Positions 21,465 through 34,327 of a stretch of 64,000 nucleotides of DNA are shown here, piece after piece. This DNA is from Neofusicoccum parvum (taxonomy: Eukaryota; Ascomycota; Dothideomycetes; Botryosphaeriales; Botryosphaeriaceae). A program made the position numbers and the translations under genes. The notes beneath the pieces are model-generated. The model was not told where the DNA came from, did no database searches, and saw nothing but the letters and a program-made list of their open reading frames with translations. The DNA lies in assembly GCA_020912385.1 (NCBI GenBank), contig CP087207.1, positions 3,038,001 through 3,102,000 of the forward strand, given 5' to 3'. Every line of letters starts with the position of its first letter. The stretch's first letter is position 1.

Positions 21465-23828
21465 TGTGTGGGCGTGGGCGCGGGCGCGTGGGGGAGGAGC
21501 GAGAGCGGCGGAGTCAGGGCGGGAAGGCGCGAAGAAGGGTGTGGCTCGCCCGTCGGTCGGGGTCGAGCTGGACGGGGTGCTTCCAAACGATTCCAGACTG
21601 GCGACGGCGTGCGACAAAGCACGCAGCGTCCGCGGTGGGTGGGCGTGTTGAGCCAGGTGCTGCTCTTCCGGGGCGCGCAACGACGATCTCGGACGGGCAG
21701 GGACCGAGCTGGCGGGAGCGAAAGGAATGGGCGAGGGGCGGAGAGCGGGCTTTGCGGGGGAGCGGCTGGCTTGCGGCGGTGGTCGCGAGGAGAACGTGTG
21801 TTGTTTCGAGGGAAGGGCAGGAGGTGGCTATTATCGGGTCGACGCAGCGTCTATGGCCGACGCGCGATGGGTCAGTGACATAGGCTGAGGCGTTGCAGGC
21901 GTGGCAGGGACTGCGCTAGCAGCACGAAGCCGTGCACGGTCGGGAGCGGCGGCCAGAGAAGCGACTCCCGGCTGCAAGTGATGGGATCAGAGGGGCCACA
22001 GGGCGCGAGTGCGGGCGAGTCAATGACAGGACAACAGGGAGCACGGCGTGTAGGTGTTGAGGGCTGGGATCCCCGCCGATGCTGACTGCTGCCCTCCGAC
22101 TGGGTGTCGCAGGCGCCGAGCCCAGCGGGCAACCTCGCCCGCCCTAACGTGGAGAGCACCTGACAGGTGATCGCGCACGACAACTCACTCGCCCACGGCC
22201 TGCCGAGCTCCCAGACGGCGCGAGCTTGCACGCAAGGCCTTGCAGCGTCATCGCCGCCCGCCCGCCCTTTGCCCGCGCTGCTCCCGCGCCTCCCCTCGCC
22301 CTGGCCCGCCGTGGCGCTCAGATCCGCCGCCCGCCCGCCGCCGTGTCGTTTCGACGCCGCGGCCGCACCATGCGTGTCGCGCTTTCCAGAGCACATCTCA
22401 GCCCTTCTGGCTCCTCTGTCGCTGTGCCTCGTACGAGCTGCGTGCTCTTTCCTCGCCCGACGCGTCGACTGCATGCTTTCTTGCTTTTCTCTGCTGTGGA
22501 AGCCTCGCCTTCGTCGTCATCGTTTACAGCCTCCACCATTCGTCAGCGCCCGCTCCGGCCCTCTGCTTCTGACGGCAGCTCATCTTCGGCGCAGTCTGGC
22601 ATTGGCATGCACGCAGATGAGAGGGCGGTGCTTGTCTTGGAGGCAGTTCCAGCCTCATGCCCATTCTGCCGGAACGGGCAATGCCCGAGGGCTGCCCGTC
22701 GATTGCTCGCTGGCTTCGTGCGACCTCTGCCTGCCCCGCTACGTCGAGATTCTGCTAGATGCCCCTATATCCCGCGTTTGATACTACTCGAGCACAGAGA
22801 GCAGATTGCTGCATGTGGAAATGTCTCCGGGCCTCAGTGCCAGAACCTGGCTGCACATCGCCAGTCGCGCTTCTGTTTGGTTTCAACGTCCCTTCATGCA
22901 CGCTCATGCACGGGAGCGGAAGCCGCGGTGTGTCGATGTAACGCATGTCTACGCTGCTACCAGCCCAGCGCAGCCTGGTCGGTCAGGACGCAGCGCGGCA
23001 TGTCGTCGGGGGATGCGCTGTCAGACAGACGGTGCGGAATGCGGAGCTGTTTCAACGCCGGCCGCGCCAGGAGAGGGCTCCCGGCGGCTCCAGACTCCCG
23101 ACCCTGCGGCGGAGAGGGGTGAGGGCCAGGTGTTTTGGGTGCGGCCAGAGGGCTGCCAGGACAGTAGGGCTTAGCACCAGCGCCGCGCGCCGGGCGCTCA
23201 GCGGTGACGGCTGCGGCTTTGGGCGCGGCGGTGCGTGCCCGCGAGGCGGCCGGATCGCGATGCCGGGCACCTGGGCGGCAGAGGCCTGCCCGAGTGACCC
23301 AGGGCCCACTGCGGCCAGCGTGGGCGGCAGCGGGGCTGCTGGGCGGTGACATGCTCAGCTGCGGGCTGCGAATGGTCATGGGCCGCACATGACGGGGCCG
23401 CATGTGTTCGCGCCGCACGAGTCGGCGGCACGTCAACCAGATCGCGCCGGCGGGCGGTCTGCAGGCTGCGGCTGCGGTCTGCAAAGCCGTCGCCGTCCTG
23501 GTGCTGCTTGCGCATTCGCTCCTGGCGCCGCAGCCCCTTTTTAGTGGCCAAGGCTGATTGGGTGCGGTCGGGCTTGGGCGTGCTGCTGGTCCTCGAGCGG
23601 GACGATCGTCGCCGAGATCCAACGGTTCGCGAGCACCCTCCAGTGGCTGCCCGGCCGCCTCAGACCCGGACTGCAACACCCAGCTCCCGCAGCCAACCCT
23701 TCCTCCGCGCTGCGCTGTGCTGCCCGCGACAGCTCCCTCCCTGGACTGCTGCCACCACATGTCTCCTCTCTGATCCGCCTTGCCCTCCGCCCTCCCCTCT
23801 TGCCGCCGGGCAAGCCAGAGCAGTCCCA
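21465..23828. other. divergent promoter region, GC-rich, no gene recognised
   Basis: About 2.4 kb between GrrA (-) and the Ark/Prk-type kinase (+). It is GC-rich with strand-skewed patches. Long frames on both strands (for example 22226-23122 + and 22957-23829 -) are low-complexity Arg/Ala/Pro readings without domains, so they are treated as compositional. It probably holds long 5' leaders of two regulatory genes. Confidence 0.5.
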
Positions 23829-26800
23829 ATGACGTCTCAATACCACCCCTCGGCCGTCTCCCGCCCTGGCGCCTTCCACGCTCCCCACGTCGCCATCCAC
23901 CACAATGCGCCGCCCGGCACCTTTGCCCCCGGCACCAAGGTGCAGGTCGGCAACCACCGCGTCGTCATCGAGAAGTACCTCTCCGAGGGCGGCTTCGCCC
24001 ATGTCTACGTTGTCAAGGTGCCCAACAAGGCGGGGGACAAGTACGACACGGCCGTCCTCAAGCGCGTCGCCGTGCCGGACAAGGACGCGCTGGCAAACAT
24101 GCGGACCGAGGTCGAGACCATGAAGAAGCTCAAGGGGCACCGCAAGATCGTCACCTACATCGACTCGCATGCCTCGCAGCTTAAGGCAGGGGGGTACGAG
24201 GTCTTCCTGCTCATGGAGTTCTGCGCCGGCGGCGGCTTGATCGATTTCATGAACACGCGCCTGCAGCACCGCCTGACCGAGCCTGAGATTCTGCACATCT
24301 TCTCCGACGTCGCCGAGGGTGTTGCCTGCATGCACTACCTCAAGCCGCCGCTCCTGCACCGCGACCTCAAGGTCGAGAACGTCCTGATAGCCACCCACAG
24401 TACGTCGAGGGTCTACAAGCTGTGCGATTTCGGTTCTACGGCGCCCCCGCGTCCTGCTGCCACCAACGCCGCCGAGGGACGTTTGATAGAGGATGACATT
24501 CAGAAGCACACTACAATGCAGTATCGCAGTCCGGAGATGGTAGATGTCTACAGGAGACAGCCCATTGACGAGAAGAGCGACATCTGGGCGCTGGGCGTCC
24601 TTTTGTACAAACTCTGCTATTATACGACGCCCTTCGAGGAGCAGGGGCAGATGGCCATTTTGAACGCAAGTTACAAGTTTCCGCACTATCCTCCCTTTTC
24701 GGATCGGTTAAAGACCCTGATAGGTAGGATAATGCTCTGCGCGCTGCTTTTGTGTATTACTGACTTTTGTGGTCAGCATGGATGCTCAAGGAAAACCCTC
24801 AGCAGCGACCGAATATTTTCCAAGTGGTCAAGGAGGTTTGCGCCATGCGCAACAGGGATTGCCCCATCAAAGACGTACGTTCTTCCGTGGCATTGGTCAA
24901 CTCGCATACTTACGCTGCGCAGATATACACCAATAGAACCCATTCAGAGACACGCAAGAACCAGCAGCTACCCTCGCCCGAGCCCCAGGTTGCATCGCTG
25001 CCGCCCATGATTGGAATCTCCAAAGCCGCGCCGGTACAAAAGCAGCAGGTGCTGCCTGAGATTACGCCGATGAGAAGGGGGAGACCAACAGCGCCTGTTC
25101 AGCACGCCGCAGCGGCAAGCCATAGCCCATCACCCATGAGAGCTGCTGGCGATCCTTTCGCCGCGTTAGATTCTACATCGGCTCCTGTCCGGGCGGCAGC
25201 AGCAGACGAATTGGCACAAAGGTTTCCTTCTCTTGATGAATTCTCGTTGCTCCATGACCGTGGAGGCAAGTTCCAGTTCTCAAGCGACTCTCCTGTGGAG
25301 ACTCCCAAGGCGGAAGCCGTCCAAAAGCGCGTTACGGAAGCGTTGGCAGATGAGGTCTTTTCGGTGCCCAGTCAACCTCAGCCAAAGAGGGAGCAACCAT
25401 CTATACCGGCGAGGTCAGATTCCTTGAAAGCAGCGCAAGCCTTGCCTCCTGGTTCACGACCGGAGTCTAGATCGCCGCAAATCTCTCAGATCCATCAACC
25501 GCAACCACAGCGGCCCTCGAAGATGGTATCCACCGGCATCCAAACTTCCCCTCCTTCCTCACCAGCTATGAAGCCTGAGCCTCAGAAGTACGAGCCCCCC
25601 AAGTTCCCAGACATCAACCAACGTCCGATTTGGCGGGTCCCGCAGTCAAGCCATCAGCGAGCTTTGAGCCAGCCGAGAACCGCAGAGGAACCTAGGTCAG
25701 TGCCTTCGTCTTTGAAGCCGGAGCCGCCAGCACAGCGTCCTGCGTACCTGGACATGCATCGGTCGAAGTCCCAGACGGCGATGCTACAGCTTCCGAAATC
25801 CCCCGCATCTTCCAGACCTTCTTTGGAAGGATCGAGACCGTCGGCGCAGGACCTCTCGGATCCCGTCAATCGATCGAAGTCGGCAAACTCTAGAGCAAGG
25901 CCTTCTAGTGTTCACGTGGAGTCCAACCTTGACTTCCTGCGTGACCGTGAGGCATCGCGGAAGGGCGATCGTGTCGCCAATCTCATTGACACTGAAACGG
26001 ATCTTAGTAGGGTGAGATCAGCTCCTGCAGCAGATGCCGAGCTGGAAGAGACCAACATCTCCTCAAATGTTGATTTTCTGCGAGTCATGGAGGGTGAGGA
26101 TGGCTCCAAAAAGGGAAGCCATCGCCGCACCAGCAGCAATGCAAGCAGACAATCCAAGAGGTCCAGCCTTCCATCCCTATCCAACACCAAGAACATCCTT
26201 GCCGGAAAGTTTGGCGAAGCGTTCCGCCGATTTGAATCCCAGCCTAGCCAACGTGAGCCTCAGCGCACACCGAGTCCCCAATATGACCGGGCCGGGCAGC
26301 AACTTACGCCGATCGCTGGATCAGAGGCTACGGGCGAACGGAGCGATGATGAGATTGCCATCGATGAAACACAAGACCTCCCTCCTGAAGTTCGCCGTGA
26401 ACTTGAGCGCCGCAGACTTTCGCAAGAAGAAAAGCGCGTTGCTGAGGCGGCTGCCGAGTATCGTAAGCGTCTTGACGAACAGGGAGAAGGTGGCAAGGGT
26501 AGGCCTGGCGGTGGCGGCCCGTCCAAGGCGTCGACTATCCAAGATCGCGTCAAGAATCTGTTGCAACAAGACAGTACACAAACATCCCCGAAACGCACTG
26601 CAGAGGGCTACGGCCGTTATACGGAGCGAGAGGGCGGCGCGGCGGAGAAGGGCAAGCCGCCGGCGGTTGCAAAGAAACTTCCTTCTCTCCCGTCAGGGGC
26701 ACCGCAGTCAGAGTTGACGTACGGCCGGCCGCGACCACAACAGCCTCCGTCGACGTCAGCGCCCCGAAGCACCTCTGCTGCTAGCTCTCCGGCACTGTCG

Positions 26801-27064
26801 CAGCAGAATAAGCCGCCACCGGCCCCACCGAAGCCGAAAGCGCTGCGCACTGGCGGTCAGTTCGACTCGTCTCCTAATCCGAACAATTTTCCTCCCTCGC
26901 CACAGAAGCCTCCTTCTCGCGGAGGCCGCGCAGCGGACCCAAGCTTGGATGGCAGCGGTCTAGGAATTAACACGGAAGATTGGGAAGCGAATTTCAGCAA
27001 AAGATATCCGAGCTTGAGTGGATTGGAGATGGTCGAGACTGAGGTACCGAACGGAAGCCGATGA
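23829..27064 (+). CDS. Ark/Prk (NAK) family serine/threonine kinase
   Basis: Exons 23829-24723, 24777-24874 and 24923-27064, with introns of 53 and 48 nt; 1044 aa. The kinase domain covers residues about 45-330: loop LSEGGFAHVYVVK, AVLKR lysine, LLHRDLKVENVL, CDFGS, and YRSPEM in place of APE. These are diagnostic of the Numb-associated kinase family. The remaining 700 residues are Pro/Ser-rich with proline SH3-type ligands (PPPAPPKPKAL) and repeated NVDFLR or NLDFLRD motifs. Known for yeast Ark1/Prk1 and human AAK1: phosphorylation of endocytic coat and actin-patch proteins at cortical sites. The 48-nt second intron keeps frame and has no stop, so a retained form is possible. Confidence 0.92.
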
Positions 27065-27784
27065 GTGTCGGATGTAGAGAAAGGCAGCTGGTGAGAACAT
27101 TTGGAAAGGAGCAGGCCGGAGTTGGCATGATAGACGGTGGATATCAGGGATTTGCATGTATTGACAGTGGCCGAAAAGCTGCGGTGCCATCATGTTTGAA
27201 TAGATTCTCTCCAAGCAGTCAAAGCGCGGAGTCGGGAGCGCGGTAGATGTCGCGAGTATCTTTAAGCAAGCGGTGCATGTCGCAATATAAGGTTCTTCTG
27301 TCCGATCTTAATTTAGCAATGCGGAAGTGATTGTCGACCCAAGAAATGCATGGCATGGGAGCGGGGAGCGGGCATCCACCGCTTGGCACGCGCGCGGAAG
27401 CGCTCCGCTGCGATGACGCAGGGCCGCCTGGGAATCTTAGCCCTCGATGCACTTTCCCCAAGCACGCGCTCTGCGGCGGTTTGCCTTCGCCCGGTCTCAT
27501 ACGTTGCAGAGTGATTTCGACAGGGAATCCCGCCCAGAAGCTTCCACAGACAATACTACCGCCAACACACCGAGCCCCCACACCGCCCGCCGCCGCCAGC
27601 TCGCATAAGAGCCCGCACCACCGCCGCCGCCGCCGCCGCCGCCACTGCCAGTCACGCCTCGCCTCACCCCACCACGCCGCCAGTCGCCCACCAGAGAACG
27701 AGGCGCCGACCGCCGACCAGCCAACCACGCCTCGAACGCGGGACCGCCCCAGCCACGGCCCGCGCGCGCGGCGCACACGCGCAA
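27065..27784. other. intergenic and EFM7-like leader
   Basis: About 0.7 kb. Low GC to about 27340, then GC-rich sequence with a CCG run at 27616-27642 in the presumed leader of the methyltransferase gene. No separate gene was seen. Confidence 0.5.
27616..27642. repeat. CCG trinucleotide run
   Basis: Near-perfect CCG/CCA run in the presumed leader of the Efm7-like gene, about 140 bp before its ATG. Confidence 0.85.
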
Positions 27785-28894
27785 ATGCTCACCTCCCTCC
27801 TCCGCGTGACGCCGCGCAGCCCCACGGCGGACCCCGAGGACGTCTTCTCGGCCGCGCTGGGCACGCTCTTCACCGACGACCTGCGCAACCAGCACGGCGA
27901 CCCGGGCGCCGTCATCGCGTACCTCTCGCGCCGGCTCGACCGCGCGCTCGACCTGGCCGTCGCCGACCCGGCCGGCGAGGAGGAGCGCAAGAAGTTCGCG
28001 CACTACCTGTGGAACGCGGGCGTGCTGATGGCCGAGCTGGTCGGGGGGAGGCCGGCGTGGGAGGAGCAGGGGGACAAGACGGAGAGGCTGTTGGGCGGGC
28101 TGGAGTGGCGGTTGGAGGGGGGGGACAGGGAGTGGTGGGTTGATGGGAGGGAGGAGCAACTGTGGAGGGTTGAGGGGGAGAGGGTGCTGGAGCTTGGGGC
28201 AGGTGGGTGATAAAATTGTCGTATTTGAGTTTGAGGATATTGTTTCGGTGTATGCGTGAGGCAGAAAGGGCTGATGGAACATTTTTCGAGCTTCCTAGGC
28301 GTGGGGCTTGCGGGGATTGTGAGCACGCTGGTCGGCGCGGAAGGAGTGAGTGTTTTTCTCTCATGCTTTGTTTTTCTCCCCTGATTCGAGCTGGCTATGC
28401 TAATGTGTACCTTTTTGTCGTAGGTCGTAATATCAGACTACCCGGCGCCGGAGATCCTGGAGAACCTCGAGAAGAACGTCAAGACGAACGTCCCAGAGAC
28501 ACTATGGTCGAAGGTCTCGGTACAAGGCCACCTGTGGGGAGATCTGACCTCTCCGTTCTCGGTCGCCAACGCGGGACGATTTACACGGATACTGGCGGCG
28601 GATTGCCTTTGGATGCCGCATGAGCACCATAGCCTAGCGAAGTCGATGCTACACTTCCTTTCGCCGGCTCCGGAGGCGAGGGTGTTCGTCATTGCGGGGT
28701 TCCATACTGGACGGGCGAATATGGCGCCGTTCTTCAAGATTGTCGAGGAGGAAGGTCTAGAGGTTGAGAACATCTATGAGATGGACGCAGAGGGAAGGCG
28801 GAGAGATTGGGCGTTTGAGAAGGATGGCGGCAGGGAGGACCACGGAGAGAGGAACAAGTGGCTTGTGATTGCCCAGTTGAAGCGCAGGCAGTAG
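27785..28894 (+). CDS. Efm7/Nnt1-like protein N-methyltransferase
   Basis: Exons 27785-28202, 28299-28345 and 28424-28894; 311 aa. The seven-beta-strand methyltransferase motif I (VLELGAGVGLAGIVSTLVGA) is rebuilt exactly across both introns, followed by VVISDYPAPEIL as motif II. The post-I region has HLWGDL and ILAADCLWMPHEH, typical of METTL21/Nnt1-like lysine methyltransferases. The N-terminal part beginning PEDVFSAALGTLFTDDLRNQ matches fungal Nnt1 proteins. Known: yeast Nnt1 (Efm7) trimethylates the N-terminus and dimethylates Lys3 of eEF1A; earlier annotation was nicotinamide N-methyltransferase. It is cytoplasmic and ends 67 bp from the convergent Efm4-like gene. Confidence 0.88.
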
Positions 28895-28961
28895 TGGGGG
28901 CTTTGCTGTGCTTTCTCCATGAACGAACCGTATCCATGCTCCAGACCACCACGATAGCTCC

Positions 28962-29789
28962 TCAAGGCGCATTGCTGCTCTTTCTCCTAAAGCACAGCGA
29001 GCATACCTGCTGCCCGGTCTTGCCACCAAACGTGAAGCTGGGATACGAGATGGCATCCTCGTACTCCAGCAAGCCTCCCTCAGCCACAAACCATGTCTTC
29101 AGCTCCTCCGCAGTCCAATTGCAGCTCGTAATCAGCAGCATACCACCCGGCTTGACTAGCGGCTCGACCTTCTCCTTGTATCCCTCAAAGATGCGCCGGC
29201 CCTGCGCGTCGGTCTCCCCGCTTAGACTGATCGCGTCGAACGTGCCTTTGTCCAGTACGACGTCGAATCCCTCGCCTAGCCACTCTTCCCTTGGGGCCTC
29301 GCCCAGGATATCCCACTCCTCAAACCGCACATCCTCCACTCCTTCAGCGTCCTCCGCATTTTCCCGCCGCGTCGCCGCTATCCTCCTCGCCAACTGCACG
29401 CTCTTGGCACTGTAATCCACGCCTACCATTGTGCCCTCCCACCCCTCATCCCTCAGTGCAAACAGCAGATGCCCATTACCCGTCCCCAGGTCCAGGAAAC
29501 TCGTCGCGTGCTCCGCCTTCCCCACGGCCTTATTCCCTTCCGCCTCTTCCACCTCCCCATCGTTGACGCCAATCTTTTCCCTGACCAGCTTTGCCTCGTC
29601 CGCCAGGTCCTCCAGGTATGACAGCATCCGCTCCTCGGCGCCGGCGTCCGAGAACCACACCGTGCCCTCGTCGTCCGGGTCGTCGGCGTGGTTGGCGATC
29701 TCGCGCGAGTAGCACTCGTCCCAGTAGGCCTTTGTGCCCAGGTCGGAGGGGTCGAGATGGGCGGGCTTTCCTTCGTCGGTGGCGGCCAT
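28962..29789 (-). CDS. efm4: Efm4-like eEF1A lysine methyltransferase
   Basis: Single exon, 275 aa. It begins with the family N-terminus (LDPSDLGTKAYWDECYSREI) and has motif I FLDLGTGNGHLLFAL with VGVDYSAKSV. The post-I catalytic loop is FDVVLDKGTFDAISL, and ITSCNWTAEEL lies near the end. Length and order match Efm4 (See1) of yeast, which methylates eEF1A at Lys316; the enzyme is cytoplasmic. The start at 29789 (GCCATGGC) has ideal context. Strongly acidic stretches (DDPDDEGTVW, NDGEVEEAEG) sit near the N-terminus. It is tail-to-tail with another probable eEF1A methyltransferase gene. Confidence 0.92.
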   Translation of the reverse strand: MAATDEGKPAHLDPSDLGTKAYWDECYSREIANHADDPDDEGTVWFSDAGAEERMLSYLEDLADEAKLVREKIGVNDGEVEEAEGNKAVGKAEHATSFLDLGTGNGHLLFALRDEGWEGTMVGVDYSAKSVQLARRIAATRRENAEDAEGVEDVRFEEWDILGEAPREEWLGEGFDVVLDKGTFDAISLSGETDAQGRRIFEGYKEKVEPLVKPGGMLLITSCNWTAEELKTWFVAEGGLLEYEDAISYPSFTFGGKTGQQVCSLCFRRKSSNAP

Positions 29790-32700
29790 GGCTGGGGTAC
29801 GGGCGTGTTGGTAGTGTGGGAGGGGTTGGTTTGTGCGAAGGTTTGGCGGGGTTGTTTAAATTTTGGGTTTGCGCTTATCGATAAGGCGCGGTTCTGAGCA
29901 TATATCCGGGGGTCTCGCGCTTCACTGTGCCTTTCCCGAACATCAGCTTCCTTTATGGGTTTGGACTCGCTTTTACCCTCTACCTATTTCCCAATCACTA
30001 TACAGCCACTCCGTGCACGCTTTCGGCTATTTCTTCCCTGGAGGACCCAGCATACACTTGCTTTTCGAAACATTTTTTTTTCATAATTATCCATATCGCC
30101 AATCCCACTAAAGAGTGCTCCTCTTCACCGTTATTCCCTTCCATTGCATCCTATACTCTATCTAAAGTGTACGATAAACCGCACTATTTCCTTGTCTCGC
30201 CATCGAGTTGAGATCTACCTTAAACTGAATGTCTCCCCCGTCTCCCTTCAGTACGCGTAGACCCTTCTTGCTAGCCTCAAGATTTTACTTCCTTGATCTT
30301 CGTTATTTCGAATGAATGTCTTTGTTTAGCATATTGCCTCTAGCCGTTTACTCATCTTCATGTGATCTCGAAATCTCACATCCATGGGACTAGTAGCGCT
30401 GAAGAGCGCACTCGACTCACCATTTGGATTGAAATGAAGAGCCCATAGCCGCACAGTTCCGTGTATTGTTTTGCATTTGACTCACTGAAAATTCTGTGTG
30501 TGAGCCTTGCTGTATTCTGGCATGGTCTCATGGATCTTGGAGCTTTGAAAACGCTCATATTCTACAGAACTGCAGCACTGCCTTCACGTCATCTGCACTG
30601 ATTCACCTCCGACTCATCTACACCTTGCTTCAGGACATGTCACCGGCGTCACGCTCGAATGGTCAGCTATATGATTCGTGAGTGTTTGAAAACCACCCGG
30701 GAATATTCAATGTCTCATGAGTGTTTGGGTATCGAAGTTGACCCGGCTGCAGAGAAGTCAGCATCGGCATGCATAACTTCGGCATTCAGAATACTGCCCC
30801 GACTGGTTGGTATTCCCCTTTTCCTGAGATTATATCATTATACCTTGCCTCCTCATTGAGTATAGATCTTCAACGGGCGTCAACATTGAGAGCTTTGATG
30901 TTCCTCATTCTTCCACGCTGATCCAAAGCGACTGTGATACGTGCGAATTAAGCAACATGACTTCGTGTTAATACGATGGTGTTTTTGACCCTCTACATCT
31001 TTTTTGCCGGATGGGTTCAAAATTGACATTCTTTCAATCTGACTGTCCATTCCGTTCTTGTTGTTTCCTAGCGCGAGTTGCTTCCACAACTGTTGTACTG
31101 ATATCGTGGCTCGCCTTTCGGGGATTGCGAAGTGTTGTAAGCGCGGTGCTACTGGGGCTCGTCCCTTTCATCAGATCATGCAAGCTCAACTCCCACTTCT
31201 CTTGATTACACTGTTTTCGTAGTCGTGGTCAGGCCAGAGGATCAGCTTTCCATACACAGTGACTTCTCTCTCGTGATTGTCCCTTCCAAATAACTGTGTA
31301 GGGTAGTTGCACTGCAGGCAAGGTGGTGAGCAGCCAGGTCACTCGGATAGTCAAGGTGGTTGCCTCAAACGTCGCCACCGCCCACATGGTGGTTCATGGG
31401 GTAGTGGGAGTTACCCGTAATGGTCACCAGCCATGTCAACTGGAGTTTTGACTGCCCTTGCAGCTGCCACAAACATGGTCACCGGCCCAAACCGGTCATC
31501 ACGAGCAACATCCGTGGTGTTCCACATGCCATTTTGGCCCTTTCTCTACACCCACAAGGTAGCAACCAAGCGCTCAGGCCTGCCAAACACGCCCGTTGCC
31601 CCACGAGACCCTGGAAGCGAGGCTCATGGCCGCCCTTCGGCACCCTCCTCCTCCACATATATATACCCCCCTCATCCGCGGCCAACACCACCTTTTCTTC
31701 TCCAGCTCTCTTTGCCTTTTGGCTTAGATCAAGTGTAGTAACTGTTCTTCTTAGTTTAATCTCTAGGACGTGCCTACGGGTACATCTAGTGATTAAACCA
31801 GTTTTTGGAAGCAGGTCGGCGGCCGCTGAGCACCGCTTATGTCACTGACCACGGTGTCGCTCATATTGCACTGTCTTGGGCTGACGCGAACAGCAGAGTT
31901 TTCTCTTCTGCTTGCGCTCGTTGAGATTCAACTTCAACAAATTTTTCGTTGAGCGCTTCACCATGCGTGGGGTCTTGAGGAAGAAGTGTCAGAAGCGGGT
32001 CGGGGATGCAACGGAGAGGCGCGCGAGGACGACGGACACACACGACTTTAGCGCGCCGCCGGTCACCTTTGAACCTTTCACATTCCGCACCGCTCCAGCT
32101 GCCTGGGTGCCACTTCGACCGGTCTCTCGGAAAACCCCACCTGTCAGCGCCGAGCAGACGTAGCGGTCAAATCTTCTGGAAGGCAGGTGCGACGCGTCAT
32201 CACACTCACTTTCAGGCTCTTTGCGATTAACTTGAATTACGAGTCCGATACAGCGTTTTTGTTTGGCCTGGATTTGCGTATCTTGGGGCATGCCGCACCC
32301 ACTTCATGATATTGGCGTCCAACACCAACGAAGCATGTCGATCATCTTCAGTTTGGCTTTCTGAAGCCGGTCTTTCATTTGCCTGGAAGAACGCAACATG
32401 TGAACGAAAGTCCTGAGTAAGGCAGTGTCGTGGTCGTTCTCTCAATGGATGGCGGAGGCAGTCATGGCTTCGCCACGAAATTGGAAGCAAGTGGAACCCT
32501 TCAAGAACGCCTTCTTCGAGGGACAAGGAAGCATACAAGAGTACCCGTTGGCGGGTCCGGATTTCAAACTTTGACCCAAGTAGGACCCACTTTCAACTTG
32601 TCTCATGACTCTTTGTGCACTGGCTTCTCGAAGAAACAGGTGCCAGACCCTCATCAATGCGGCTACCTGCCCCTTGATCAACGCGAACGCTCTTTACCAC

Positions 32701-34327
32701 TTGCCACCTCTCCTCGGCCCGTCAACCACGCAGAGCTGTCCGAGCCAGAAAGGCAGTGCTTGTGGAGCTTGTTTATTGGGCGAGACATGTCTACGGAACA
32801 TTTCCCGGGGGGGCTGAATCAATGGTTGCGTAGTCCCATGTGAAATCAACGGACCCGTCAGATACCCGTGCTCGCATGCGTCTGCGTCACGGCGAAGTAT
32901 AAAGGCGGCGAGCGACATCCTTGGACGTCGGAAATACACGGTCTAAATATCTCCGCCGCCAGGTTGGAGACGTCGCCGACGTTATCCTTGCTCAGAGGAC
33001 TCAACTGCTGACCTCGGTGTTCGTCCAAGAACGGCACTGCCGTCTTGAACGGCTTCTCCACACACGCGTTCTCCACTCACTATCGAATATTGACGCAACG
33101 CTAGCATTCTAGACTGCAGCAGCTGGGAGAATGGGAATCTCACACTGCAGGACAAATCTAAGCAATCTGGCGCTCGGCCGAGGTGAATTCAACAAGGAAG
33201 GAGACGGAGAGCGCAGCGACGTATCAGAAGCCGTGCAGCGGGAGTGGAGCCGGAATAGCCGTGGTGCGCCATATCAGTGGAGCACTGGCGGGTGTCGGTA
33301 CAAAGATTGGCTTTTTGTGAGGGGAAAGGAGGCTCGCCACGGCTTGCACCGGGTGGAGCAGGCGAGAGGACATGCGAACTGAAAGAGAGCAAGAGAAACC
33401 AACGGCGGCATCTTCCAATGAAGGCGGCCCGGAAGTAATAAGAAAATCATTATTCCATCTCCAGCGAGCCGGGACACAGATTCGTTACAGCCGCGGGCGT
33501 CGGCGAATCAGGAGCAACCCTTTGGTGGTGAAGGCGTGTTGTTGTGCCTGCGCCGATGGATCCGCACCCGCACCAGCACCCCTTTCGCATGCCGACCCTC
33601 AACTGCCGGCGCGGTTGAGTCAGCAGCCAACAACGACCGCGTTCAGGCAGTCCAGCTACATCATCGCCCCGTGGAGCCCGGCACTTGCTCTCGGACATGC
33701 GCGAAAGACTGTGCGACGCCAGATTTGCGCGGGAAAAAGCCTGTCTGGTGCGCTCCGACGTCGAAATAAGCAGTGTTGCTGCGCGCATCTGCGGTGCAGC
33801 TTTGGGAACAGGTTGGAACGCTGCGGCAGAAAGCAGCAAGGCAAGCCGAGCGGGAGCCTAAAAAAAGAAGGGGGCGAGCGGACTGGCGCGCGCTTCTGGG
33901 CTGCCTGCGCCCGGAAATCCCCCGCCTTCTCCATGGTCCAGCGCCAACTGTGGGGTACCCATGCAGCCTCCTCCTCCGCCCGCCGCTCCACAAGTCATGC
34001 AGCGCGATGTCGTACAGCCCGCCGCGCTTGGCCGCGAGCACTGGGACCACTTGCTTATGGCCGACGCCCAACTGCCGAAGCGCCCACGGGAGCCCTCGAC
34101 GCCTCTACGGCGGACACCTATCAGGTTTCATGCGCTGTGCTTGGCCAGTCGGCAGTTGCGATACCAACGCCTGCGTGGCTGACGGCAGAGATGGCCACCC
34201 TCGGGAACTACGGCAATGTCGCTGCCCTCGAGGCGCAGATAACCGTGCGAGTTTAAATATCATGGCCCGGCCGGTTCCAAGATGCGCCTCCATCTGAGCA
34301 CTTCAACACGCCAGACACCCCATCACG
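29790..34327. other. 4.5-kb gene-poor region
   Basis: No protein gene, tRNA or known repeat could be recognised. GC is low at about 29880-31350 and 32000-33100 and higher at 33400-34200. A promoter-like patch with ATATATATA lies near 31660 but no convincing frame follows it. The longest frame (33372-34256 +) is compositional. It may hold a long P450 promoter, an unrecognised RNA or gene remains. Confidence 0.45.

Noticed and set aside
22226..23122. 298-codon plus-strand frame in the GrrA-kinase intergenic region
   Set aside because: Arg/Ser/Ala low-complexity reading in GC-rich DNA, overlapped by equally long frames on other phases; no motif or splice support.
33372..34256. 294-codon plus-strand frame upstream of the P450
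   Set aside because: Composition-driven, with competing frames on both strands and no recognisable domain.
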